DNA of 64,000 bases, from positions 83,888,858 through 83,952,857 of the forward strand of contig CM067565.1 in the NCBI GenBank assembly GCA_034336665.1, in the 5' to 3' direction. Both the position numbers and the translations under genes were made by a program. This DNA is from Luscinia megarhynchos. Its lineage: Eukaryota; Chordata; Aves; Passeriformes; Turdidae. Of the stretch, positions 48,601 to 59,750 are shown piece by piece. The notes beneath the pieces are model-generated. The model was not told the DNA's origin, did no database searches, and worked only from the letters and a program-made list of their open reading frames with translations. Position 1 is the stretch's first letter, and every line of letters starts with the position of its first letter.

Positions 48601-51600
48601 ATCACTCACAGAGCAAAGGCCTGGCCATGCAGGAAGCCCTTGGCAGCATCCCCAGCTCAGCACCAGGAGGTGCCTTTGGTGAGCTACCCTGAAATCATGG
48701 GTCCAGAACACAGGAGCTTGATGGGGCTGGAGAGCTACAGAAGGACTTGCAGGTCTCATCCTGCACACCCTGGACAGGGGTGTAGTTCTGGTTCCTATAG
48801 CCCAACCCAGCACTGGGCAAAGCCACTCAGCTGCCCCAGCTCCCCACTCCCCTGTAGAACAGCTGTAACATCCTTTGGCACATGGAAAAGCTCACTGGAG
48901 GAGCAATGGGAAGTGTGAAGCCTCTCTGAGTATTTTGTTCATGCTATTTAGACAACACTGCCTATGGGCCAAGGCATGGATTCCCATGGCCACAAATTAC
49001 AGAGCATGTTCTTTTAACTGCTGCTCAGATGGTGCCAGTCACGTGGGATCAGTTGTGGTGTTAACCACCCTGCAGGATCTACCTCAAGCACTCCGGTTTG
49101 ACTCTTCTGCCACCTGCTTCCCTTTCCATTTCAGCCACAGCTGAAAGTCTTCGTGCAACCAGCAATTTCTCTAAGGACCTAAACTCTCTGCTTCCTCTGT
49201 TCTGCATTTCAGCTCAAAAGGGAGGATCTTTCCTATGTGCAGTACCAGTGGGGTTCAAAAATAGCCAGAAAATTCAGTGTTTTGGTGTACACAAGTAAAA
49301 GCCTATTTACCTCAAATATTGTGCTGTCTCCCAGGGGCAATCAACAGGCTACAGTTTGTAGAGCACTAGAGTAATGAAAGCCCCAGAAATACCCCTGGAG
49401 ATGGAAAGGTCGGGTGATTTAATAGGAACCATACGTGCTGCTCCAAGTTTCCTGAGTAATCCAGCTCCTGCATGTCCTCGCTGCATTACAGACATGATGC
49501 ATCATCTCCCCTTTGCTTGGCTTCGTTACAGGGACTGAATCTCCCCCGAGACCCTAATTGCTTCAAATGCTCTCTGCTCTATTTGTATTTGATTTTACCC
49601 CGTGGTTTCAAGCAATACTGGTCCTGAATGACTGTTGATCTAGGGCTGTACCCCGGCTGACATGTGCTTTGAAGGAGTTGTGTGCAGGTCTGTTTGAGTA
49701 ACATTACACAGGGCAGAGAGGACTCTGCTCTTCAATTAGAGGTTTTATAATGATCCAGTCAATACAATGTTTTTCTTCACAGACAGAGCCATGTGACCAC
49801 GATGGTTTTCGTATCTGTGGACATAGTTTCAGGCTAATGTGTATCTTTCCCCTGTCTTTGTGTTGGGTCCTTGCCTCAGCTGCTCCCTGCCTCGGTTTCC
49901 CCTGTTAAGAACTGGCCAAAGTGCCACCAAAACCTATCTGAAAGGGGATCTTTCCTGCCCTGCCTGGTGGAAATAACTGGACATGCCCCACTGCTGGCAG
50001 CCCTGGTAATAGAGGTCAGCAGAGAGGGGAGGGACATTTGTTCCCTTCTGGGTGGACACAGACCTGTTCATGGCCCCATGGCAAAGGGTGCCACAAGGGC
50101 AGAGGCACGGCTCGGTCTGCGTGCTGGGAGGGTGGGGGGCAGGAGCAGCACAGAGAGCAGACAGATGGCTACACAGCCAGCCTGGTTATTACCGCAATAA
50201 ATTGGGTAAATCACAGGCTAAGCAGTTGCTCTCCCTGCGGTAGAAGAGGATCTGACACTGTGATTGAAAATTAGCAGCATCTCAGAGCAATCATGGCTGG
50301 GAAGCTTGCTGTGCTGGGAAGCTCCGCTCAACCGGGTGTTGCACTTGGACTATGTCATTACTGCACTTTAAACCACAAGAACAAAATGTTTGGGACATGC
50401 TAATGACACCAGGAGAAACAGAAGCATTTTGATTTGGTAGTAATTGTAGTAATTATTTGCTACCAGGGCAGATATGAGTACAATATAATGGGTCTGATTA
50501 TTTATCAGCATTCAACACCAGAAAGAAAACAATGCTGGTAAATAGCAGAGGGTTTATTTTGGGGAACTGTTTAAAGCCAAGAAAGGACAAAACATCTCTG
50601 TTCAAAACAGGGCCTGTGAAGGCTCTGTGGCAAGATCTGAAAAAGGCTTTCAGGCTTCACAAGAGCTGTATATGATTGAGGTTTGGCCCTGATGTGTTTG
50701 GCTTGGTGGCACTGCCAAGGCCAGGTTTGCTGAAGCAGCTTGCCCTTGGGCTAGACCCTGGCCAACATATTGCCAAATGTCATCCACTGGCAAAGAAACC
50801 ACCCAGGGTAAAACACTTTGGCAACCCATTTTGGAAAAACTCCGGAAAGATGCTTCAAACACTTGCAGGGGCACACAAACAGCAGGACAGGTCTCACAGA
50901 GCAATACTTGCTGTCCCTCAGTGGGGAGCAAAGGCCTGTGAGAGCCCTGCTGCAGCCTGCCAGCACGTCCCCTGGCTGCTAGACCAAGGACAGATGCTGA
51001 CCAGCCTCCCCTTGGAGTGTCTGCAGGACATGCCAGGCCAAGGTAGGCATTGCTCCTAGGAGGCCTTTTGGTGGAAAGCAGCATTCCTCCATTGCAGATG
51101 GCGACCACGTTCCTTTCAAAGGGGCTTTGTTGTCTCCACTCACCTCCCTGCTTGGCACCCAGCTCCCACGGCACTTTCAGTTCCTCCACTCCTCCAGCCT
51201 CAGAGCTACTCTGCTGTGAGCATGTCAGACAGGAACATGCAGTCAGTTCTGGCCAGCCTACCAACAGACCCAGCTGTTATTGCAGCAGCCACAACAGCAA
51301 ACAGATCTTTGGGCTCCTCATGTGTCCGGAGCTGCCTGCTCATCCTGCCCCAGGTTAACTGAAAGCACATGGTCAGGTCCTGCCAGGCTGGCGTGCAGCT
51401 ACAGCCACAGTGAGCTCTCCAAGCATCTACAACTTCTGCTTCCTCACCCCTTTGCTTGAATAAGCCTACTGAAATCTAGCCCAGGAAATGGTGTGATACC
51501 AACACGCTCAAAGGTTCTCCTCACTGATGTTCCTTCTGCAGAGCCTTTGCTGCTTCAGCTGCATCCTCTTTGCCTTGCTGGGTTGAGGTTTACCACATGA

Positions 51601-53549
51601 GGGTTACCCTCTACTGGAGGATGCTTGTCCTTGCTTTCCTAACATGTTCCTACATTTCAAAAGATAATTCCATGCATAACATACCCATTGCAGGCCTGCA
51701 GCAGGGCTCAAACCAAATTCACTTTGTTCCCATGACACACGAACACTGTCACCCAAGACAGACCTCACACCCTTCAGAAACCTGAGCCTGAGCTATGCCT
51801 TTGTGACCAACCTCTGCACACAGCGACCATGGATGATTCAGGCTCAGCCTGGCTGTGCCAAGGCACATGATGGATGCCAGACAGCCCTGATGAGCCAGGG
51901 CTCTCCTGGCAGGCCCCAGCACCCTCACACTGAGGGCAGAGGATCTGTAGGATGCCCATTTGCAGCCATGCAGATAGACCAGCAAGCAGCTCGGGTTTCC
52001 AGCACTCCCTGAGGAGCAGTGCAGTTGGTGAATGGGGTCACCCTGGCTTCACCATCAAACACATGAGGGCCAAGTCACCACTGAGGCCTCCCCATGGAGG
52101 AATTCCTGGAAGTGTAAAGGCAATGAACATGCATACAAGGCAGGGCTGGTTGCTGGTGCATGTGCCTGTTTGGAGCTACTGGCCCACCTGGGACCCTGGC
52201 AGGGGCAGACCCTGCCACTGAGGAGGGGGCAGAGATGGGACAGGCACACAGTAACATACCCCAGAAAATGCCCCTATGTCACCACCTTTCTCAACCAGAG
52301 GTAGCATTTGTGCATGTAGTTTCCTAGGGAGTATTTTTCTTTGCTTTCTTTTCAAGTCTGTAGCTGTGTAAATACCAAGCAGCCACAGCATCCTGTGGCA
52401 CAGGGTTTCCCAGTGCAACCCCACACTCTGTGCAGATCTGCCCCTGGTTGTTTGCTTTGAACCTGCCACCTGCTACTTTTATTTGATGTCCCTGAAGTTC
52501 TTGTCTGAGAAACAACAGAATACAATCACACTCTAATTTGTATTGAGAACACTTTGTCTTCAGTCACTGGTGTCCAGGTGCCTGCTTCTTTTAAATTCAA
52601 TAGTGAAAGCTCCCAAGTGCCTCAAGGGCACAGATCAGGCATTTGTAAATTTTTCTTCACTTTTCCAATCATGCCTAGTGTGATGCAGTGCCAAAGCCTG
52701 CCAGTTATTATCATAATGGATGAGACTGCAGAAACAGTAAAGAAATACCACCCTTGCCTTGGCATATATAACCCATCTGTATGTCCCCCATGTCCTCCAT
52801 GCATCACTGCCTGCAGACACCTGTGAACACACAGCCTCATTCATGTCCCTCCCCTGCACAGGCTCTCCTGCCCATGCTCCAGATGCACATCCACCAGCAT
52901 CCATCCTTCCAGAACCACACTTGCATGCATGCATGGCCCTTTATCTTTACTCCTCCAATACATCCTTCTGATTAAAATATAACTAATATGCCATAAATAC
53001 AAACACCACAGGCACATAAATGCCACTGTAAATGCACTGTGTCTATAGACCCATGCTGTATCAGCACATACCCCATTCAATCCTAACTTGATACACACCC
53101 TCAATGCATTCTCCCACCCCACACCTTGCCACAACATGCTATGCAGCTTCAGAAGAGCAAAGGAATGCCCAAAGTTGTTTGAATGAGATGGTCTGTCCAG
53201 CTGAAAATTCTGCTTCTCAGTTTCTCCTGTGCTTGGCCATGTTTCAGTGGCCTCCATCGAGCCTGGGGTGAGAACCCTGGCCCCAGCAGCACTGTGATTT
53301 TTTCCCATTTTCCTAGCCACTCCCATAGACAGGCAGATGGGTCAACACTCAGCATACAGCTGGAAACAGGGTGATGGGTAGGTTTTCTAAACACCACTGC
53401 ACTTTACAGCACAGAGGTGGTGAGTGTGCCACAGATGGGCTTCGCATGGAGCCCTGTCAAAGACTGACCCAGGTGAGCACAGGGCACCCTGCTCATGGCT
53501 GACTGTCAAGGACAGAGATTTCTGCACAAATGAAACACAATGAGACATG
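42641..53549. other. Long intergenic stretch with candidate noncoding elements
   Basis: About 11 kb without a supportable exon. A 303-codon open frame on the plus strand (46797-47708) is low in conserved motifs and rich in Ser/Gly/Pro/Leu, as expected by chance in GC-rich sequence. Repeat-free, evenly composed pieces with homeobox-type TAAT motifs at about 45930-46340, 49370-49700 and 50330-50540 could be conserved regulatory elements. Confidence 0.5.
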
Positions 53550-53598
53550 AAATACATATATATATATCATGTGTGCATGCATGTATGTAGGTATATGT
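53550..53598. repeat. Short TA and TG/CA-type microsatellite
   Basis: ATACATATATATATATCATG followed by TGCATGCATGTATGTAGG steps; a degenerate dinucleotide/tetranucleotide repeat. Confidence 0.75.
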
Positions 53599-55779
53599 CA
53601 GAAAACGCTTGGACAACATAAAGAAGAGATGATCCTGTGTGCTGGCTGCAAAGGGACTCACTGAGGCTCAGGTATACATGTAGCAATCCATTTTGCCACT
53701 GCCGTGATCTTGGCTCCTCTCTGTTATTTTTAAAAGGCCATAGCATTAACCTAATTAATTTACTTTAATTGGAGAACAGCATTAGCTTAAATGGTCCTGC
53801 TTAAATCACAGAGGAGCTGCAGCCAAGCTCTTCAAACAGCCGCTTGTCCCCATTCACCCTGCTGCAGATGGTTAACACAGCTGAGCTGCACTCGGGCACA
53901 ACAGCCCTGCTCTCCTCACAGGGTGTTCTCTGCTCACGAGGGAAACACCTGCACGTCCCCAAGCAAGATGGCTCACAGCAGAGAAAAGGACTCAGAAGTT
54001 ACAGGCTCCCCTCCTGAGCCAGGACCCAAGCCTGGGGAAGCCAGGAGCAAACCAGCTAAGCAGAGGTCCAGAGGGACCCATGCCAAGCTACCATGCTCAC
54101 AGTGCTTTGCTCAGACCTCAGCCAGCATCCCTGCCCGCTCTGGCAGAGGAGGAAGTGTTTGCACAAGCTGCTTTGGAAGCCACAGAGGTGAACAGCCCTG
54201 CACTGATGGATGCCAGAGGCAGCAACACGAGACAGTGGCTACAGCAAGGACTTGAAGACAACAGCTCAGCTCTCATTTCCCTGGCTTCTGCTGATCTCTC
54301 CTTCCCACATGGCATCCAAAGGAAGCCAACATCCTCACTCTCCTTTGTCAGTAACATTGGTAACTACAGCTGAAAAGTACCCTGTAAGATCTTCACGAAT
54401 ACCCTGAATCTGCCTTCTTTGGGCAGCAGAGTTGTTGCCATATTGCAGTTTGTCACCACGTTTCACCACAAAACTGCCCTGTTTTGCTGTTAAGGCAGAG
54501 GCCCAGCTTGCAGGGAGAGATGATGGCTGGGCACAATTGAACTAAATCCAAAGCCATGCTGGGGGCCCATGCAACAGCACAGGGGCAGCAGCAGCAGCAG
54601 CAGCAGCTCTACCCTGGTAAAGGGGCTGGCTGTGCAATGCCAAGCTGTGTGCCAGCTTCCTGCCCTTCCCAGCTGTATCCTGGCTTTGGAGCACTAGGTC
54701 TCCATCCCTCCAGCTTGGCAGATACAAGGTCAGTGCATCCCTCTCTCTGAATATACAAAACAGACTTACAACAAGCTTCATCTGGCAGAGGTTTGTGGAG
54801 TCATAGCCACCACCATGGTTTTGAAAGGCATCTGGGGCCCCAAGGGTGGGTGCACTGAGGGATCAGGCTGTGCTGGAAGAAATAGCCCAGAGAAAAGCAT
54901 TCTGTAAGGGAGGTACAAGAGCAAGGGCTCAGGGGAGCCAGCAAGTCACCGCACAACCCTTGCAAAATTGGCCAAGGCCAATTAACAAAGCTGCAGCTGA
55001 CAGAGAGGGGAGGATTTCAAGATAAGATGGCAAGAAGCCTAGAGGAGATCAGAGCTTGGAGGGAAGAATGGAAAAGGCCTCCTGGGAATGAATGTAAGTA
55101 GGACTGCTAAGGGAATTTATGTTAATATCTCTCAGGAGGCCTTGGAAAAGGGGACATAGGTAACAGCCTTGTGAGATGCTGGTGAAGATACAGAGTTAGG
55201 AGTGGGGGAGAGACAGGAATTAACTCAAGTAGATAGCAAGGGGTGAGGAATGCACATTACAAGTACCCCAGATGGAGTATTTAGAGCAAAATACAGAGGA
55301 AGTGGTGAACTATGGCCAAATTATGGAAAAGTGCTCTGGCTGTAAACAAAAAGGCTGTGCAGAATCTCAGGACAGATATGCAAGAGTTCCTGAAGTTAAA
55401 ATGACAAGCCAAAGACCATTTGGGTAGTTACCCACCTTCCTGTGTTGATGGGGGGGTGGGAGCTGGATACCTCCAGTTTGACTTGCCAAAGTCAAACCAG
55501 CATCTTGGTGAGAGAAGCACCAGTGAGTGACATTACACCATACCAGTAACACCACACCTCAAACGGAGCAGCTGCACATACAAAGAACCAGGCATTCATT
55601 TTGGAAAAGCTCGTCATTTTCACAGCCACTCACTTGCAGGCATGGCCTCCTTGCATTGTGGAGTGCTTGGGACTGGCTGCACTGTCACAGCTCACTCTAC
55701 TCCACCCCCTCCATACCCTTGCCCACAAAATCCCAGAATATGGCAAATGAGATGGCACGAGACCCACCACAGGTGTGAA
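53599..55779. other. Intergenic stretch with one CAG run
   Basis: No supportable exon. An AT-rich block at 53700-53780 (CTAATTAATTTACTTTAATT) looks like a possible conserved noncoding element. A CAG/GCA trinucleotide run lies at 54585-54607. Confidence 0.5.
54585..54607 (+). repeat. GCA/CAG trinucleotide run, about seven copies
   Basis: Perfect repeat of about 23 bp in noncoding sequence; no frame through it has coding support. Confidence 0.9.
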
Positions 55780-58021
55780 TATAGCAGCTGTTACACTTTA
55801 TTTCGTTGGAGAGTTTTTAATTTTTTTTTTTATTTTTCCTTCTGATTGAAAAAGAAAAGAGAGAGAAAAGTTACAAAAGTATTAAAAGGCAACAATATCG
55901 GCAGGACACCTCTGTTCCCTGCTCCCACCCGGGGCAAGGGAGCCTGTCCCACCTGCTGGCTGGCAGGAACACACCTCTGGGCCCCAGCACCTTGGCAGCT
56001 CTTGCTGAGCAGAGCCTGAGGTTGCAGGGCCATGCAGGGGCTGCCACCCCAGCCATTTGCACAAGGAATGTGCCTCTTAGATGGGTCATGGCTGTCCCAT
56101 CTCCTGAGCACAGGGATTTGGTCCAAAGGAGAAATGCTTCCTGTCCTGCACTGGTCAGCTTGATCTGGCAGCAGTTAAAAAGCTGAGGTGTGATAAGCAG
56201 AATTTCTACAGGGGCAGGAGGAATCAGCAGAGGAATTGGGCTCTCTTGGAAATTGGGACTTGCAGGGAACTGTGATGGTCAGTCCCAAAGTCCCTCACCA
56301 GTAAACACAAATGACCTCTTGGAGGTGGTGCTGGTGCAGGGGGTGGCCCAGCTGTAACATCTGGAGCCAAAGAACAGGCAGAGCTGGGACAGCATCAGGA
56401 CAGATATCCCCTCACCACCTTGCCCAGCTGCTCTGCCTGCCTGAACGACAGGAGTTAGGGAGAATAGGATGGGGTGGGGGATTCAGGTCCCCAAGCCTAT
56501 AGCCTTTGAAATTTCTCCAGGGGTCTCAGTGAAGGACCCAGACCAGTTCACTGGGCAGCCTCCTACTGGCAGCTGGACTGACCATTGGTCTCAACCAAAG
56601 AGCAGCATCAAAAACTCTACATTGAGGCAGATTTTAAAAACCAAAGATTATTTTGTATTACTCACAGTTGCTCCTCTTGCTCTAGACAAACAGTAAACTA
56701 CTTGCTTCCCCTAGCACTCAGATGCAGGCTCATGGTGGGGAATGCCCACACAAAGAGGTTACTCTCTCCACCAGGTGCAGCAAAGAGGAAAGGCCTTGTT
56801 GTATTAATTCCTGCCTTGTGGCACAAAACATACACAATGCCTTGAGGACAGATCCCAAACACCGTGATAGTAAGGCCTAACATGGTCCCAACAACCTCAG
56901 AACTGTCTATGGAGGCAAATCCCCCACCTTCACTCAAACTCCCCTCCTGTTTCTTCCACCAACAGCCATGAAATCGACTGCTCCCACTCCTTGCTTCATC
57001 TGGGAATATTGTTCCACTGATACCAGAAGAGTGTACCTGAACTTAGCAGCTAGCCTAAACAAGGGGAGTGGAAAGCTTGCTGGAGACATTAAATTGGTTT
57101 GAGTTTGCTGGTACCAGTTACCTCCACCGTGATGTAGTGGGACAACACCATGGAGAAGTGTTACATACCTCAGAACACACATTGCCTCAGCAGAGAGGAG
57201 ATCCATGAGCACACAGCCACCCCCAAGCTTCTCTTTGATGATGCTGAGACGACTGAAGGTGGGTGTTGCATTTTCCTGCACAGCTCAACACAGACCTTCC
57301 AATTCTAGAATTTGATTCTAACCCCAGACCTACATACGGATGTCTCACTCTCCCATCTCAATCTCTTTTTGGACAGTATCACTGAACTGCCAGCAGATCA
57401 TCTGGAAAGCACAGCTAAATGTGCCAGTTACTCCTCCACAATCTCCTTGTCCTAGGGTTTTCCACTTGAGAGCTTGATGTGAATGCAATTACAACACTCT
57501 CAGAAAGGCATCTTCTTGTTTTGCAAGCAGCTCTGTATAGACTCTTCCTCCAATTCTGAGCTCACTTCTGAGTAGGAGAAGCATCAGGTCTATAGCAAAG
57601 CACTGAAGACCCAGATATCCTTGGGAAACTGACTGGATTTGGTTTCAGAGCTTAATCATTCAGCCCTGCTGCCATGCAGGTGATACCAACCCCTGAACAC
57701 CTCCAGGATACCTTCAGTTACCACCATGCTCATGTTTGACACTGCCTTGGTGGCAGTTCTTGCGGCTTGTGGACCTGACTGGCTTGCAAGCGCCCTGAAA
57801 GACAAAACTCACTCCCTTTGCCACTGCTCGGGTCCATCAGTGGTGTGAGAACAGGCACTGCTGCCAAGCCATTGGCTTCCTCCTGCCAGAGCAGCTGCAT
57901 TGCAAAGATGTGTCATCGCCCCTTCTTCTCCCACCCCTCCCCTTGGGTATCACCACCTCCCCCTCTCCCTGCCAGGCAGGACACTGGTGGATAGTTCCTG
58001 AGGTTTTTTGGAGAAACTCCT
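55780..58021 (-). other. Probable 3'UTR of the unidentified minus-strand gene
   Basis: From the TGA at 58024-58022, the minus strand runs 2.2 kb without a convincing frame to AATAAA (complement of TTTATT at 55797-55802). GT-rich sequence follows about 20-30 bases later (CACCTGTGGTGGG on the minus strand), as at a cleavage site. A T/A-rich stretch just inside the end also fits. The link to the exon is inferred from position only. Confidence 0.5.
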
Positions 58022-58150
58022 TCAGTAGGCACACGACGGTTCTTCCACCGGAGCTATTGGGCTCAGCGGCTTCAAGGTGCTGAGGGAACGGAAGGCAAAA
58101 GTGGAGGGGTCATACACAAAGTGGGGTGGCGGGCGGCCTCCGCTGATGCT
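58022..58150 (-). CDS. Last coding exon of an unidentified minus-strand gene
   Basis: The 129 bases encode 42 residues and a TGA in phase 0. They start SISGGRPPPHF, continue with VYDPSTFAFRSLSTLKPL and end EEPSCAY. A strong acceptor precedes the exon (CTCTCTATTCCCCTGCAG on the minus strand, complement of 58151 onward). The block keeps many CpGs and prefers G/C at third positions, unlike the flanks, which suggests selection for protein. The Pro-rich, Tyr/Phe-containing tail ending in a short hydrophobic C-terminus could be the cytoplasmic end of a membrane or adaptor protein, but this is a guess. I do not recognise the family. No upstream exon could be found between 58151 and 64000, so the preceding intron probably leaves the window. 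Confidence 0.6.
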   Translation of the reverse strand, partial: SISGGRPPPHFVYDPSTFAFRSLSTLKPLSPIAPVEEPSCAY

Positions 58151-59215
58151 CTGCAGGGGAATAGAGAGAGGCAGCAGTCAGTGCTCACAGCAGCTGCAAA
58201 CAGTCAAGTTCTTGAGTGCTTTGTCATCCCCCTCTCTGATACAATTACATCTCCTTGAATGTGTGGTCATGCTGCACTCGCACATAAGCAGTGGAAGCAC
58301 TTGGCTCACATTCTTGCTCTTACCCTTCAAGATAAAAAGCAGGTACACATCCCTTCCTCCAGGACTGAGGTCCCTGGGATCCACATGACTAGTGCTCATG
58401 GCACCTGTAGCCACTAAGTGAAACAGGATATCTATGATGCATTTAAGGTATCACATGGAAAAGCTAAATTCACTTGACCTTGAAGTAAGATCTAATGCAC
58501 TTTTAGAGCATGGAGACAAACCAGATCATCTCTGGAAATGCATTCTTCAGCCCCATTTTTCAACAGCTCTCCAATAAGGATTTACAAACCACTCTCTCTT
58601 AAAGTCCCAGCCATGCTGAAACTCTCCAGGGTTTTGGTTCCAGTCTCTACAGTTTGACAAGGAATGGCTGAGAGATGCTTGGAGGAAAAGATCCCACCCC
58701 AGGCCTTACAGACTGGTTTCTACCATGGCCACTAAAGACCATTCTCTCCCCATTTGCTCCCAGTGTTCAGAGCATGGTCAGAGCAGTCCAGAGTAAGGAG
58801 GCCAGAAATAGCCATGCACTGTGTGACAGGACAGAAATGCTGTTTTCCAGTAGGCTGTGCTGGGATGTGTGGATCCCAGAGGAATTATGGTGCCAAATAA
58901 GTAATTCCATCCTGTTAAATGTGAAGAGCGTTCCTTTTACTTTTCAGGAACTTTGGTTTGTTTCTTTACTTATGCAAGCAGAAGCACTAGTGGGACAGCT
59001 ACTTCACTGATACTTTTCAGCCAGGAGAGGAGGTCTCACTGCTCTATGGTGTAGGAGAGTGTTTAATCATGATTCTGTAGAGTTCATTGCCAAGGAGTAT
59101 GTGTGAAGTTCAGCAGCTCAGAAAGTCATGCAAATGTCCCCTACTCTCAACTCACTTCCATCACTTTTGGGAAGGGCTTTACCACTATTTTCATAGAAGT
59201 TAAAAAAAACACAAT
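58151..59215. other. Probable intron sequence of the unidentified gene
   Basis: No exon, RNA gene or recognised repeat was found on either strand. Confidence 0.45.
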
Positions 59216-59750
59216 GAGAAAAGCCCCAAAAACCTACAGGTTGGACAGAGAAGTGATTGAGAGCAATCCTGAAGAAAAGGATTCAGGGGTGATGGTTGAT
59301 GAAGAACTCAACACGAGCCAGCACTGTGCACTCACAGCTCAGACAGTCTGAGAACGTTGGAGCTGTTCAGCATGGAGGTAAAAATGGTAGCATGGAGACC
59401 TTACAGGAACCTTCCAGTGTTTGGAAAGGGTCTACAGGGAAGGGAAGCCAGAGAAAGACTCTTCCTCAAGAACTGTAGTGACAGGATAAGGAGTTGTGGG
59501 TAGAAATTGGAAGAGGTGAAATTTAGTCTCGATATTAGGAAGAAATTCTTTCCTGTGAGGATGGTGAGACACTGGAACAGGTTGCCCAGAGAGGTTGTGA
59601 ATGCCCCAACCCTGGCAGTTCTCAAGGTGAGGCTGGATAAGGCCTTGAGCAGCCTGGTCTGATAGGAGGCATCCCTAGCCATGGCAGGTGGGATGAGAAC
59701 TAGATGATCTTTATAGTCACTTCCAACTCATAACATTCTGTGTGATTCAG
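59216..59750 (+). mobile_element. CR1 LINE, 5'-truncated, with internal deletion
   Basis: The 5' part (GGTTGGACAGAGAAGTGATT onward, with GGGGTGATGGTTGATGAAGA and AGCCAGCACTGTGCACT) matches the end of CR1 ORF2. After CAGCTCAGACAG it jumps to the region just before the 3'UTR (GTTGGAGCTGTTCAGCATGG), so a couple of hundred bases of the consensus are missing. It continues through GGAACAGGTTGCCCAGAGAG to the terminal GATGATCTTTATAGTCACTT and ATTCTGTGTGATTCAG. The 3' end with its octamer-like repeat is intact. No functional reverse transcriptase remains. It is antisense to the unidentified minus-strand gene. Confidence 0.93.

Noticed and set aside
50650..51264. Minus-strand 204-codon open frame
   Set aside because: Composition as expected by chance in GC-rich DNA; no motif, splice site or Kozak context.
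56934..57281. Minus-strand 115-codon frame inside the proposed 3'UTR
   Set aside because: No motif, and its position after the stop of the terminal exon makes a coding role unlikely.
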